Shown: positions 1-8,884, counted from the stretch's first letter. The stretch is DNA of 64,000 nucleotides from Flavobacterium sp. (GCF_004295795.1 NZ_SEBR01000003.1:62001-126000); one strand, 5' to 3'. The notes: generated by a model not told the origin, from the sequence alone. Translations and numbers: made by a program.

Positions 1-388
1 GGCGCAATTCGTTGTTGTTCAGCAGGAAAATCCAACCGTCTTTCATCGTGATGCCGTGAACGCCTTTGAAATCTGAAACCGCGGTTGTCAAATTGCCAAA
101 AGTGCCGTCTGGTTTTGGTTCGGATAATAGCAAAACATCGCCCGCGTCGCGCCTTGTCACGTAAAGCTTGTCGTTCATGAGATACAACATTCGCGGTTTT
201 CCCAATCCCGTCGCGGCTGCGGTAACCTCGTATCCGGATGGCGCTTTCAACTGTTTGACCATTTCGGGTTTGAACGGAATCGGTTGCGGATATTTGGTCG
301 TGATTGTCGCGTTCACAACTTCTTTGGGCGGAATGCCTTTTTGCGCCAACAACGCAATCGGAAAGAGCAATAGTAGCAAGTACTTCAT
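1..388 (-). CDS. PQQ/sorbosone-type sugar dehydrogenase family protein, N-terminal part
   Basis: The gene reads leftward from an ATG at 388 and runs off the left edge, so only about 129 residues are visible. It begins with a signal peptide (MKYLLLLLFPIALLAQ) and then shows beta-propeller-like blades typical of soluble glucose/sorbosone dehydrogenases: GYEVTAAATGLGKPRMLY, KLYVTRRDAGDVLLL and GVHGITMKDGWIFLLNNN. Proteins of this family oxidise sugars or sugar alcohols with bound PQQ in the periplasm or outside the cell. The catalytic and calcium-binding residues lie beyond the edge, so enzyme activity cannot be judged. A promoter-like TACCTTCG (408-415, reverse strand) lies 20 bases upstream of the start. 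The gene is divergent from the MFS exporter at 560. Confidence 0.7.
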   Translation of the reverse strand, partial: MKYLLLLLFPIALLAQKGIPPKEVVNATITTKYPQPIPFKPEMVKQLKAPSGYEVTAAATGLGKPRMLYLMNDKLYVTRRDAGDVLLLSEPKPDGTFGNLTTAVSDFKGVHGITMKDGWIFLLNNNELR

Positions 389-528
389 TTCTTGAGTTTT
401 AGAATGACGAAGGTAGTTTCGCAATTGCAGGTTGTCGTTATAGGATTCGCCTCGAGCGTGGTAAGGTTCGGACGAGTTGCATTCGTCCACTTAAGTATAA
501 AACGCTAGGCCAAAACGGAAATCGGTCG

Positions 529-536
529 TAAATTTG
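529..536 (+). promoter_or_regulatory. -7 promoter box (TAAATTTG) of the MFS gene
   Basis: TAAATTTG matches the Bacteroidota -7 consensus TAnnTTTG. Its 3' end is 23 bases before the ATG at 560. No TTG is found at the expected -33 distance, so the promoter may be weak or need an activator. Confidence 0.35.
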
Positions 537-559
537 CCGCTTCTTTTTGAAGCAATATT

Positions 560-1726
560 ATGAGAAAGAGTCTTTTGCCGCTGATGCTTGGCGGTCTCAC
601 GATAGGAATTACCGAATTTGTCGTAATGGGTTTGTTGCCCGATATCGCTCTGGATTTGGATGTGACGATTCCCGAAGCCGGACACTTGATTGCGTTGTAT
701 GCGCTTGGAGTTGTGGTTGGAGCACCGATTTTGGTCATTCTCGGACGCAATTTTCCACCGAAGAAAATGCTGCTTTGGCTAGCGTTCGGACTCGCATTTT
801 TGAACGGACTGTCAATCGTCGCGCCCAATTACGAAATGTTGTTGCTCACGCGCTTTCTGTCGGGATTGCCACACGGCGCATTTTTCGGCGTTGGAGCAGT
901 CGTGGCAAGCCGATTGGCCGATAAAGGAAAAGAAGCCCAGGCTGTTTCGATTATGTTGTCAGGACTTACGATCGCGAATGTGATCGGCGTTCCCATCGGA
1001 ACTTACATCGGGCACAACCTGAGTTGGCGTTACACGTTCGTGATCATCGCCATCATCGGATTTTTGACTTTGATCTCGATGTATTTCCTGATGCCGAATC
1101 TGATAAAGGAGAAAACCGAAAATCTCAGAACGCAACTCAAATTCTTCGGTAAAATCGAGGCCTGGCTCATCATTTTGATCACGGCGATCGGCTTCGGCGG
1201 ACTGTTTTGCTGGATCAGTTACATCGCGCCTTTGCTCACGAAAGTTTCGAGATTTTCAGAAGATTCGGTACCTTATATTATGATGTTGGCCGGCGTTGGA
1301 ATGCTCGTCGGGAACTTTATCGGAGGAAAACTAGCCGACAAATTCTCACCGTTGAAAGCCGTTTTGACCATACAAGTCGTGATGGCTTTCATTCTCTTCT
1401 CGGTGTTTCTGTTTTCGGCCAACCAAATAGTTTCACTCACCTTGGTTTTCCTCACCGGATGCGCAGCGTTCGCGATGGCCGCGCCCATCCAAATGCTGAT
1501 GATCCAGACCGCAAAAGGTGCGGAAATGATCGCTTCGGCGGTGATTCAGGCCAGTTTCAACATCGGCAACGCGCTTGGAGCTTTTCTCGGCGGACTTCCT
1601 TTGGTATACGGATTCGGCTTTGCGTCTCCCAATTTGGTTGGTGTTTCGATGAGTTTGCTTGGCGCTGTTGTTGTTTTGGTTTTGTTGTTGCGGACGGGTC
1701 GGGCTAGGAGTTTGGTTGTGGAGTGA
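560..1726 (+). CDS. MFS transporter, AraJ/DHA1-like sugar or drug exporter
   Basis: A 388-residue, very hydrophobic protein with the usual 12 membrane segments of the major facilitator superfamily. The start is typical of the AraJ/YdhP/NepI branch: MRKSLLPLMLGGLTIGITEF, then VVMGLLPDIALDL. The loop 2-3 region and segment 4 follow with LTRFLSGLPHGAFFGVGAVV (about residues 96-115). The GVPIGTYIGHNLSWRYTF segment (about 146-163) is motif C-like, as in proton antiporters. Known relatives export arabinose, purine nucleosides or drugs by proton antiport across the inner membrane. The substrate cannot be deduced here. It stands alone, with a -7 box at 529-536, and converges on the helicase gene. Confidence 0.8.
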   Translation: MRKSLLPLMLGGLTIGITEFVVMGLLPDIALDLDVTIPEAGHLIALYALGVVVGAPILVILGRNFPPKKMLLWLAFGLAFLNGLSIVAPNYEMLLLTRFLSGLPHGAFFGVGAVVASRLADKGKEAQAVSIMLSGLTIANVIGVPIGTYIGHNLSWRYTFVIIAIIGFLTLISMYFLMPNLIKEKTENLRTQLKFFGKIEAWLIILITAIGFGGLFCWISYIAPLLTKVSRFSEDSVPYIMMLAGVGMLVGNFIGGKLADKFSPLKAVLTIQVVMAFILFSVFLFSANQIVSLTLVFLTGCAAFAMAAPIQMLMIQTAKGAEMIASAVIQASFNIGNALGAFLGGLPLVYGFGFASPNLVGVSMSLLGAVVVLVLLLRTGRARSLVVE

Positions 1727-2021
1727 GATGTTAAGTCTTTGGATGTATTGTAGAAGCAATGCCAATTAAAGCATGAACTCCACAATGTCGTTTCAGGAAA
1801 GAGCTAAATTAGTTTTTTTGCTTATGTCTTTCCTGTTTTCAATATAAGAAATAGTTTGTGACTTGTTCCAAGTTTTTGAGCAAAGAACTTCCCCATTATG
1901 TCGCGAAGTTTGCGATTTGAGAGATTTTCGGCAGACGTGTTTTGTTGGCGTTTCCAAGGAATGTTGTGGAGTAATTAATTTCAAAAATCCAATTTTGTCT
2001 ATCCAAGCTATTCGAAAGGCT

Positions 2022-5000
2022 TTAGCCAACAGATAATTTTGCAGATTGCTTCCACAGATAATTTGGCATTGGCTCTGATAATTTCCAATTTATACTCATA
2101 GGCTTCGAACCGTAATAATCCTCCAAAGTTCCATCGCCTAAAAAAACATAGCCCATTGTGTTTCCGAACTCATCTTTGGCTTGTTCACGTACAAAAAGAA
2201 GAACAATCTTTCTATTGCTTTCTTGATTGATATATGTTAAACCTTTTCCTCTATCTGCTCTGGTTTGGTTTTGAGACTGCCAATGGAAAATTGTTTCGCT
2301 AATCGCATAATCTTTGTACATCGTCGTTGGCGAATAATCTTCTTCGGATTTAAATAAATCGATAAAAAGCAATTCTGTATTGAGTGATTTATTTTCACAA
2401 ACACCTTCGCGGTTGGATGATTTCTTTTCAAAATTACTGTCTTCGAAAGCGACAAGAATTTGATCTCGCGTGTAACGTGCATGCACTTTTAGAGGCTGAT
2501 CGTATGGCAAACTAATATCCTTTTCTATAAAGCCGATATCGTCTAATAGATACTCAAGGACTGAAATAATTTCCTCAACAAGAACCTTATTGTTTCCTAT
2601 TGCCTTAATACTTTGGGTAAGATTGTCAAAACCGCCAGCACTTTGCCAAATGTCATAATGTAGCATTAGTGCCATTTTTTGCTCATTTCTCGTCAATTCG
2701 GAAAGGTCAATATCGAAGCCTTTTTTTGCAAGAGTCAAAATAAAGCTAAAGTAAGATGCAGAGACAGTCGAAAGCCATTTATTCCGAATAGCAGCTAAAA
2801 TTTCTTTTTCGTTTTTATCTGAATAATCTGGCAGTCTTTTCGCCTCAACACAAAGTCGACTCCAACTATCTCTTTTGTAAATTGAATTTATCTTAATATT
2901 CGTTACAGCCAAGAAATTGTTTAATGTAAGCGGTAAATGTGATTGGTGTTCAAAATTCAGAATTCTAAGAAGCAGTTGTTTACGATTTGTGGAAGTGGCA
3001 CGTCTGATATTTTCTAAAATGTGTTCTTTCGCTTTTTTCTCTAAAATGATTGAACAGCCAAGTGGCAAATGTGGAAATTCATCTTCAACTTCTTTCTGTA
3101 CTGAGGAATTTGTTTTACCAATTAAGGCCCGAAACTTCATTTCAAAGTCATATTCCGGTCGGGCATTTCCAACGAAATCTAGAACGGTCAAAACATCTTT
3201 TCCATCGAAAAGTCTTAGGCCGCGACCAAGTTGTTGAAGAAACACTGTTAAACTTTCCGTAGGGCGTAAAAACAGCAAGGTATCTATCTGAGGAATATCA
3301 ACACCTTCATTGAAAATGTCGACCACGAACAAATAATTTATTTCTTTCGATCTGAATCGTCTGAGAATCACATCTCTCTCAATCGAATTTTTGCTAGTTA
3401 ATACTGCGGCTTTGAATCCTGCTAACAGGAATTTTTCAGCCATGTAATTTGCATGCTCAACTGTAACACAAAATCCTAAACAATTGACATTTGTCGGATC
3501 GTTTGTGTATTTATTTAAACTTGAAATAACGTCGCCAACTCGTCTATCATTTGAGGTGTACAAATCTGTGAGTTCGCTAGCCAAATAACGTCCGTTTATC
3601 CATCTAACGTCAGAAAGGTCGATGCTGTCCGAGATTCCAAAGTAATGAAAAGGACACAGTAGCTTTTTATTTAGCGCCTCTGGCAAACGAATTTCTGCAG
3701 CGATTCGATTACAAAAATCCGCGAGAATATCTTCACCGTCCATTCGCTCTGGTGTTGCGGTAAGTCCGAGCAAAACCGTCGGACAGAATGACTCAAGAAT
3801 TGGACGGTAAGATTTCGCCGCGATATGATGGACTTCGTCAATTATTATAAAATCGTAATAATTTCTGTCAAGGGATAATTCTCCTAGAGAGTTGTTTAGC
3901 GATTGAACAGATGCAAATAAATGTTTGAAGTTTGTTGGACGATAGCCGTCAACCCAAATTTCTCCAAAATTATTATCTCGTAAAATTCCTTGGAACGTCG
4001 ATCTTGCCTGAACTAAGATTTCTTTTCTATGAGCGACAAAAAGCAACGATGCATTGGGATTTTCTTCGGCAAATCGTTTATAGTCGAATGCAGATAAAAC
4101 AGTTTTGCCTGTTCCAGTTGCCGCGACAAGAAGATTTCGATATCTGCCATGAAGAACTCTTTCGGCATTTAGTTTTTCAAGAATTTCAGATTGATAATGG
4201 TACGGTTTTATATCAAAGAAAGACGTCTGCAAAATGATGTCTTTTGAGGTCTTTGCCTGACTTAGAGCATTTTGTAGTTTTTCAAAGTGCTGTCGATCAT
4301 CGTAAAGTTCAAATTCGGAATTTTGCCAATAAGCTTCGAATGTGTTCTGAAATTTTTCTATTATGTGTCCCACTTCGTTCGTTGTAACTTTTAAGTTCCA
4401 TTCTAAACCATCAGTCAAAGCGGATCTTGAAAAGTTGGACGAGCCAATGTAACCAGTATGAAACCCAGTATTCCTCAAAAACAAATAAGCTTTGGCATGA
4501 AGTCGCTCGTTTCCAGAATTGTATGAAATTTTGACTTCAGTGTTCTTCATTGATGAGAGAAGTTGAATCGCTTTGTGATCTGATGCGCCCATATATGTGG
4601 TGGAAATTACTCTGAGTTTCCCACCTCTCTCAGTAAATTCTCTGAGCTCTTTTTCAAGAATGATTATACCTTTCCATTTTATAAAAGAAACCAGCAAATT
4701 GATTTTATCTGAAGATAGTATCTCCTTTCGAAGTTCACTTTCTAGTGTTATTTCAGAGTTTCCTCCTACAAAAAGTTCACTGTGAAGTAAGCGCGACGAG
4801 GGCGTAATTTGTTTTAAACGTAAATCTAAATCGGAGAAATCACTGTTGAGTTTTTTGAAAATAGCCTTTAATATTTTTCCATCTTCAAGAATCAGATCAT
4901 CCTCAAATTCTTGTTTTCCAATCTCTTTTTTGACAAGTAAAATGATTGCGTTGGCAATTTCAATTTGCCGTTCGATACCGGTCTTTACTAGTGAAAGCGC

Positions 5001-5156
5001 GTAGCGTAATATTTTAGATACATGTCCAGCAAGGATTAGTGCCGCTTCTTCTTTGTCGATTCTTACTTCATTTATGTAGAAGGAAGAACTATCAACTTCT
5101 TCTAATTTCGTCGCGATGAGTTTTGTTACGAGACTTTCATAGATTCCTTCGGTCAT
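2022..5156 (-). CDS. PLD-nuclease / superfamily 2 helicase / DUF3427 protein
   Basis: This 1044-residue protein has three visible parts. Residues about 120-290 form a single-copy phospholipase-D-like nuclease domain with HAK at 220-222 and GSSNFS at 238-243. Residues about 315-690 are an SF2 helicase/translocase: Walker A ATGTGKT (346-352), DEVH box (440-443), GLTATPER (464-471), NEGVDIPQID (616-625) and QQLGRGLR (641-648). Residues about 760-1035 match the DUF3427 type of tail (YTRDQILVAF, FHWQSQNQT). Proteins of this layout are predicted DNA- or RNA-processing enzymes and recur in defence-rich regions. The specific role is inference. Its ATG overlaps the stop of the NUDIX gene by four bases, so the two are translationally coupled. 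Base use is far more AT-rich than in its neighbours, which suggests transfer. No transposase or attachment repeats were seen. Nothing convincing lies between its stop and the MFS gene (1727-2021). Confidence 0.85.
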   Translation of the reverse strand: MTEGIYESLVTKLIATKLEEVDSSSFYINEVRIDKEEAALILAGHVSKILRYALSLVKTGIERQIEIANAIILLVKKEIGKQEFEDDLILEDGKILKAIFKKLNSDFSDLDLRLKQITPSSRLLHSELFVGGNSEITLESELRKEILSSDKINLLVSFIKWKGIIILEKELREFTERGGKLRVISTTYMGASDHKAIQLLSSMKNTEVKISYNSGNERLHAKAYLFLRNTGFHTGYIGSSNFSRSALTDGLEWNLKVTTNEVGHIIEKFQNTFEAYWQNSEFELYDDRQHFEKLQNALSQAKTSKDIILQTSFFDIKPYHYQSEILEKLNAERVLHGRYRNLLVAATGTGKTVLSAFDYKRFAEENPNASLLFVAHRKEILVQARSTFQGILRDNNFGEIWVDGYRPTNFKHLFASVQSLNNSLGELSLDRNYYDFIIIDEVHHIAAKSYRPILESFCPTVLLGLTATPERMDGEDILADFCNRIAAEIRLPEALNKKLLCPFHYFGISDSIDLSDVRWINGRYLASELTDLYTSNDRRVGDVISSLNKYTNDPTNVNCLGFCVTVEHANYMAEKFLLAGFKAAVLTSKNSIERDVILRRFRSKEINYLFVVDIFNEGVDIPQIDTLLFLRPTESLTVFLQQLGRGLRLFDGKDVLTVLDFVGNARPEYDFEMKFRALIGKTNSSVQKEVEDEFPHLPLGCSIILEKKAKEHILENIRRATSTNRKQLLLRILNFEHQSHLPLTLNNFLAVTNIKINSIYKRDSWSRLCVEAKRLPDYSDKNEKEILAAIRNKWLSTVSASYFSFILTLAKKGFDIDLSELTRNEQKMALMLHYDIWQSAGGFDNLTQSIKAIGNNKVLVEEIISVLEYLLDDIGFIEKDISLPYDQPLKVHARYTRDQILVAFEDSNFEKKSSNREGVCENKSLNTELLFIDLFKSEEDYSPTTMYKDYAISETIFHWQSQNQTRADRGKGLTYINQESNRKIVLLFVREQAKDEFGNTMGYVFLGDGTLEDYYGSKPMSINWKLSEPMPNYLWKQSAKLSVG

Positions 5157-5539
5157 GAATATTTTTCTAGAAATTCTTTAAGGATTGGGATATCTGCTTC
5201 GGCCCAATCTAAGTTGGGTAATTCTTCCAAATATAGAAATTTGTAAGCCGAATGTTCTGACAATTTTATTTCACCTCGAAGATAATTAGCTACAAAAGGA
5301 ATAAGCCTAATAGAAAGGGTTGGATATTCGTGGATGTTCGGAGTTAATTTTGCGACAATCGCTATTTCAAGATTGAGTTCCTCTAAAATTTCGCGTCGCA
5401 AACAATTTTCTTCGGTTTCGAAAAGTTCGATTTTTCCACCAGGAAATTCCCATTTTAAAGGCATTGACATATTTGGGCTCCTTTGTGCAACAAGAATTTT
5501 TTCATCCTTAAAGATTATCCCGCAGGTCACATCGATCAT
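5153..5539 (-). CDS. NUDIX hydrolase (MutT-like)
   Basis: A 128-residue NUDIX protein. The Nudix box is nearly perfect: G35, E41, R49, E50, E53 and E54 sit in GGKIELFETEENCLRREILE followed by ELNL. The last consensus glycine is replaced by Asn56. The strand preceding the box, SMPLKWEFPGG, is MutT-like. MutT-type enzymes hydrolyse oxidised or unusual (d)NTPs to monophosphates in the cytoplasm, but NUDIX substrates are hard to predict from sequence. It is the first gene of an operon with the PLD-helicase (ATGA overlap) and has a well-formed promoter at 5556-5585. The pairing suggests the nucleotide hydrolase and the helicase act in one process, for example by modulating a nucleotide signal or cleaning modified nucleotides. 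This is inference. Like its partner it is AT-rich. Confidence 0.85.
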   Translation of the reverse strand: MIDVTCGIIFKDEKILVAQRSPNMSMPLKWEFPGGKIELFETEENCLRREILEELNLEIAIVAKLTPNIHEYPTLSIRLIPFVANYLRGEIKLSEHSAYKFLYLEELPNLDWAEADIPILKEFLEKYS

Positions 5540-5555
5540 GTAAAACTGATTTGGC

Positions 5556-5585
5556 CGAATCTAATAAAAACAAAAGTCCTAACAA
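5556..5585 (-). promoter_or_regulatory. Promoter of the NUDIX-helicase operon
   Basis: On the reverse strand TTG (5583-5585) is followed after exactly 19 bases by TAGATTCG (5556-5563). This is the same geometry as the tRNA-Asn and surface-protein promoters in this window. Transcription would begin near 5549, leaving only about 10 untranslated bases before the ATG at 5539. Confidence 0.55.
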
Positions 5586-5612
5586 AGCAAGGCTTTTTTT
5601 TGTTGAAGATTT

Positions 5613-5912
5613 CTACATCTCCAAATCCTTCCCACTAGCATAAAAATTCACCCAAAAAAACTCAGCCTCTTTAAGGCCTAATTCCAAAAACGTGGCGTGC
5701 AAGACGTCTTCGCGTTTTTCGGTGTGGGCGTCGGCGTTTTTTAGGAATTCTATGAAGTGGTCGAAACTGTCGAAGCGGAAGCTCAGTTTTGTGTTTAGGG
5801 AATAGGGTGTGAGTTTGAAGTCGAAATCGTAGCCGGGTTTGGTGTTGTCTGCGATTTGGTGGAATCCTTCTTCCATCATGGCATCTAGGATTTCTTTGTA
5901 TTTATCGGTCAT
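5613..5912 (-). CDS. Hypothetical protein, 99 residues
   Basis: A small soluble, acidic protein rich in aromatic residues (FDFKLTPYSLNTKLSFRFD, then EFFWVNFYASGKDLEM). There is no signal peptide or membrane segment, and I recognise no family. Codon use resembles the resident chromosomal genes more than the AT-rich helicase unit just downstream, so it probably lies outside the acquired segment. It is on the same strand as the NUDIX gene, but that gene has its own promoter, so the two are probably not one operon. The only evidence that it is a gene is its coding-like composition and the lack of a better frame. Confidence 0.55.
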   Translation of the reverse strand: MTDKYKEILDAMMEEGFHQIADNTKPGYDFDFKLTPYSLNTKLSFRFDSFDHFIEFLKNADAHTEKREDVLHATFLELGLKEAEFFWVNFYASGKDLEM

Positions 5913-6047
5913 GGTTTTGGGTTTTTGGTCAATTGGTTATGAAGTTACTATTTCAATTGAGACGGACTTGCCAAAGTTTCGCTAAAACGAATTCTGGAGT
6001 TTGTCCGAACAAGATTCTCTTTTGAGGAAACGGCGTTTTGGAACCCA

Positions 6048-6192
6048 ACTAGCCCCGATTTTAGCGAATTAGCCTTTTGCGGAAAAAGACTTGGTTTTCT
6101 TGGGGCGAGGCAGCGACCGAAGGAAGCTCGCCTCGCCCTCTAGAAAACCTGGCTTTTTCAAGAAAGTTAATCGCGGAAGCGGGATTTGGCTT
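6048..6192 (-). repeat. Dispersed repeat family A, copy 1 (inverted)
   Basis: Reading the reverse strand, the element starts AGCCAAATCCCGCTTCC, contains the core GAGCTTCCTTCGGTCGCTG (core end near 6112) and ends ATCGGGGCTAG (6049-6059). The same start, core and end recur at 36721-36866 and 50759-50904. It fills part of the 416-base gap between the 99-residue protein and the M13 peptidase. Confidence 0.75.
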
Positions 6193-6223
6193 CAAATGAA
6201 TATCGGTTTCAAAACAAAAAATC

Positions 6224-6271
6224 TGAAGTCGCAGACTTCACCACACATTCCGCGGAGTTAAAAACTCCGCG
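6224..6271. repeat. Dispersed repeat family D, copy 1 (double hairpin)
   Basis: Two perfect hairpins lie side by side. The first is TGAAGTC-GCA-GACTTCA (6224-6240). The second is CGCGGAGTT-AAA-AACTCCGCG (6251-6271). The second copy at 38570-38616 keeps both structures with compensating changes in the stems. Confidence 0.75.
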
Positions 6272-6273
6272 CC

Positions 6274-6302
6274 AAAAAAAAAATCCCGAACTAAATCGGG
6301 AT
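6274..6302 (-). terminator. Intrinsic terminator of the M13 peptidase gene
   Basis: Stem ATCCCGA (6283-6289) pairs with TCGGGAT (6296-6302). The adjoining A-run (6274-6283) reads as a U-tract on the reverse strand, just past the stop of the leftward M13 gene at 6329. Confidence 0.75.
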
Positions 6303-6328
6303 CTTTCAATTTCAAAATTAGCGACGCA

Positions 6329-8368
6329 TCACCAAATCTTAACACGCTGCGCAGGAGCCAAATAAAGACTATCGCCAGCCTTTACCCCAAAAGCCTCATA
6401 AAACTCAGGAATATTTCTTACAATTCCGTTCACGCGGAAATGCGCCGGAGAATGCGGGTCTGAAGCCACTTGATTGCGCAAAGATTCCTCGCGCTGCTTG
6501 CTCAGCCACGATTGTGCGTATCCGATGAAAAAGCGCTGTTCGCCCGTGAAACCGTCCATTTTTGGAGAAGATTTTCCTTTTAGCGAGAGTTTGTAAGCGC
6601 GGTAAGCGATCGTTACGCCGCCCAAATCGCCAATGTTTTCGCCCAATGTAAAGTCGCCATTCACTTTCAGGTCTGGGAAGACATTGAACGCGCTGTATTG
6701 GTCGACCAATGCTTTGGTTCTTTGCTTGAAGGCTTTGTTGTCGGCTTCTGTCCACCAATTTCTCAGTACGCCGTTTCCGTCGAATGAGCTTCCTTGGTCG
6801 TCGAATCCGTGTCCGATTTCGTGTCCGATTACCGCTCCGATCGAACCGTAGTTCACGGCGTCGTCGGCGTTCAAATCAAAGAAAGGCGGTTGCAGGATCG
6901 CAGCCGGAAACACGATTTCGTTCAATGACGGATTGTAGTAAGCGTTCACCGTTTGCGGCGTCATCGTCCACTCGGCTCGGTCGACTTTCTTGCCCAGTTT
7001 CGAGATTTGTCTGTTGTATTCGAATTCGCCTGCGCGTTCGACGTTTCCGAAGAGATCGCCTTTTACGACTTTCAGCGCCGAATAATCTCTCCAAGCGTCC
7101 GGATATCCGATTTTTGGGGTGAATTTCGACAGTTTTTCCAACGCTTGTTTCTTGGTTTCAGGCGTCATCCACGTCAATTCCTTGATGCTTTCCTCGTAAG
7201 ATTTGAGCAGGTTTTGGACGAGTTCTTCCATGCGTTTTTTGGCTTCAGGAGAGAAGTGTTCCTTTACGTAAACTTCGCCCACGACTTCGCCGAGACTTCC
7301 GTTCACTACGCCCACGGCGCGTCTCCATTGCTCGCGTTGTTTTTCCATGCCGCTAAGGACTTTTCCGTAAAAAGAGAAATTTTCGGCGTCCACGTTGCTT
7401 GACAAAACCGTTGCCGATCCGTGGATCGCGGTCCATTTCAACCAGGTTTTCCAAGTTTCAAGCGGCGTCGTTTTGATGATTCCGTCAATGGCTTTCATGA
7501 ATGCAACCTGCGGGAAAACAATCGATTTCTGTCCTTTGATCTTGGCGTTTTCTAGGAACAAAGTCCAGTTGAAATTGGGCATTTCTTTTTTCAGATTCGC
7601 GATTTCATACGGATTGTACATCTTGGTCACATCGCGAGTCAACTCTTTGGTGAAGTGTTGTGCGGCGATCGACGTTTCAAGTGCCATGATTTTCTGGGCA
7701 TTGCCTTTTGCGTCCGAATCACCCAAAAACCCCAGCATTTTCTCGATGTGGGCGACATATTTGCTTCTGATTTCGGCCGATTTCGCATCCGAAAGGAAAT
7801 AATACTCGCGCTCCGGAAGTCCAAGTCCGCTTTGCCAAGTGTAAAGCATGTATTTCGTCGGATCTTTGAAATCTTCGGTAACGCCAACCGCAAACGGAAT
7901 TGTGCCGCCGGAAGCATTCGCCTTTCCGAAGTAAGCGGCTAAATCGTCTTGGTTCTTGATTGCAGCAATCGCGTCGAGTTCAGCTTTCAACGGAGAAATA
8001 CCTTTGGCGTCGCGCGCCTTCTGATCCATGTAGGAATTGTAGAAATCGCCTATTTTCTGCTCGTTCGATCCGTCCTTGAAATCGCCTTTGGCCGAAGCTT
8101 CGATAATTTTCCTGACGTTAGCCTGTGCTTCGTCGTCGAGGATTTCGGCAACTCCGTAAGAAGATTTGTCGGCCGGAATCTTGTTTTTCTTGATCCAGGC
8201 GCCGTTTACGAAAGCGTCGAAATTGTCGCCGGGTTTCACGAGCGTGTCCATGTTTTGTTTAAGGATTCCCGAAACGGTCGCCTCTTTTTTGTCAGATTGG
8301 CACGAGGCCAGCGACAGCAAGGCAAATCCGGTCAAGATCGGAATTCTGATCAATGATTTGTTGGTCAT
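6329..8368 (-). CDS. M13 family zinc metallopeptidase lipoprotein (neprilysin/PepO-like)
   Basis: A 679-residue neprilysin-family endopeptidase. An N-terminal lipoprotein signal ends in LLSLASC (Cys23), so it should be anchored to a membrane facing the periplasm or outside. The M13 N-terminal domain begins with GDNFDAFVNGAWIKKN (47-62). The catalytic domain has AYYNPSLNEIVFPAAIL, the zinc motif HEIGH (516-520), followed by GFDDQG, and the third zinc ligand in GENIGDLGG (E577). The C-terminus is AQRVKIW, the bacterial counterpart of the mammalian CxxW end without the cysteine. Length and motifs are complete, so it should be active on small to medium peptides. It is monocistronic, with its own terminator. 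Confidence 0.92.
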   Translation of the reverse strand: MTNKSLIRIPILTGFALLSLASCQSDKKEATVSGILKQNMDTLVKPGDNFDAFVNGAWIKKNKIPADKSSYGVAEILDDEAQANVRKIIEASAKGDFKDGSNEQKIGDFYNSYMDQKARDAKGISPLKAELDAIAAIKNQDDLAAYFGKANASGGTIPFAVGVTEDFKDPTKYMLYTWQSGLGLPEREYYFLSDAKSAEIRSKYVAHIEKMLGFLGDSDAKGNAQKIMALETSIAAQHFTKELTRDVTKMYNPYEIANLKKEMPNFNWTLFLENAKIKGQKSIVFPQVAFMKAIDGIIKTTPLETWKTWLKWTAIHGSATVLSSNVDAENFSFYGKVLSGMEKQREQWRRAVGVVNGSLGEVVGEVYVKEHFSPEAKKRMEELVQNLLKSYEESIKELTWMTPETKKQALEKLSKFTPKIGYPDAWRDYSALKVVKGDLFGNVERAGEFEYNRQISKLGKKVDRAEWTMTPQTVNAYYNPSLNEIVFPAAILQPPFFDLNADDAVNYGSIGAVIGHEIGHGFDDQGSSFDGNGVLRNWWTEADNKAFKQRTKALVDQYSAFNVFPDLKVNGDFTLGENIGDLGGVTIAYRAYKLSLKGKSSPKMDGFTGEQRFFIGYAQSWLSKQREESLRNQVASDPHSPAHFRVNGIVRNIPEFYEAFGVKAGDSLYLAPAQRVKIW

Positions 8369-8590
8369 ATTACTTTGTTTACTGATTGTTCGTAAGTGCT
8401 AAATTTAGATATTTCAAACAGGAATGAGTCGATACAGCCGAGATTTTGTTACATCGGATAAATTCAAACACTGCGAAAAATGTCCCATTTTAACATCTGT
8501 TGGCAGTTTTTTCGAAACTTAATACGCTCATTTCGATAGCCAGATTATATTTTTTCTATATTTAGACCAAACTTTAAACAGATACTAATT

Positions 8591-8806
8591 ATGAAAAATC
8601 GTTTCCTTAGTCTTATGGCGATAGCTTTGGTAGGTACCGCTACACTTGTTTCTTGCAAAGGTAAAGAAGGTGCTACTGACGGAACTGCTGCAGACACTAC
8701 AGCAGTTGATACAGCTACAGCTCCAGCTCCAGAAGCGGCTCCAATGCCGGCTGACACAGCTACAGCACCAGCTGACACAGCGAAAGCGGCTACTCCAGCT
8801 AAATAA
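8591..8806 (+). CDS. Small Ala/Thr/Pro-rich lipoprotein
   Basis: A 71-residue protein. The first 22 residues form a lipoprotein signal ending in LVSC, and the mature part is low complexity, built of Ala, Thr, Pro and Asp with recurring DTATAPA-like blocks. No fold or family can be named. Such low-complexity lipoproteins probably act as flexible spacers at the cell envelope (inference). It has its own intrinsic terminator and lies divergent from the M13 peptidase gene across a 222-base AT-rich gap. Confidence 0.75.
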   Translation: MKNRFLSLMAIALVGTATLVSCKGKEGATDGTAADTTAVDTATAPAPEAAPMPADTATAPADTAKAATPAK

Positions 8807-8827
8807 GACAATTTCAGCTAAGAAATC

Positions 8828-8858
8828 ATCCTCGTCAATTTGGCGGGGATTTTTTTTT
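8828..8858 (+). terminator. Intrinsic terminator
   Basis: A stem ATCCTCG / CGGGGAT with one G-U pair (8828-8850) is followed by a run of nine T. It closes the small lipoprotein gene. Confidence 0.65.
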
Positions 8859-8884
8859 ACATTTGATTCTCAATCATTTGCGCC

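Noticed and set aside
1793..2029. A 78-codon leftward frame beginning with TTG and overlapping the helicase stop, as a possible third gene of the NUDIX-helicase operon
   Set aside because: It has no recognisable domain, an alternative start codon, and ends in low-complexity lysine/serine-rich sequence. I see no support beyond position.
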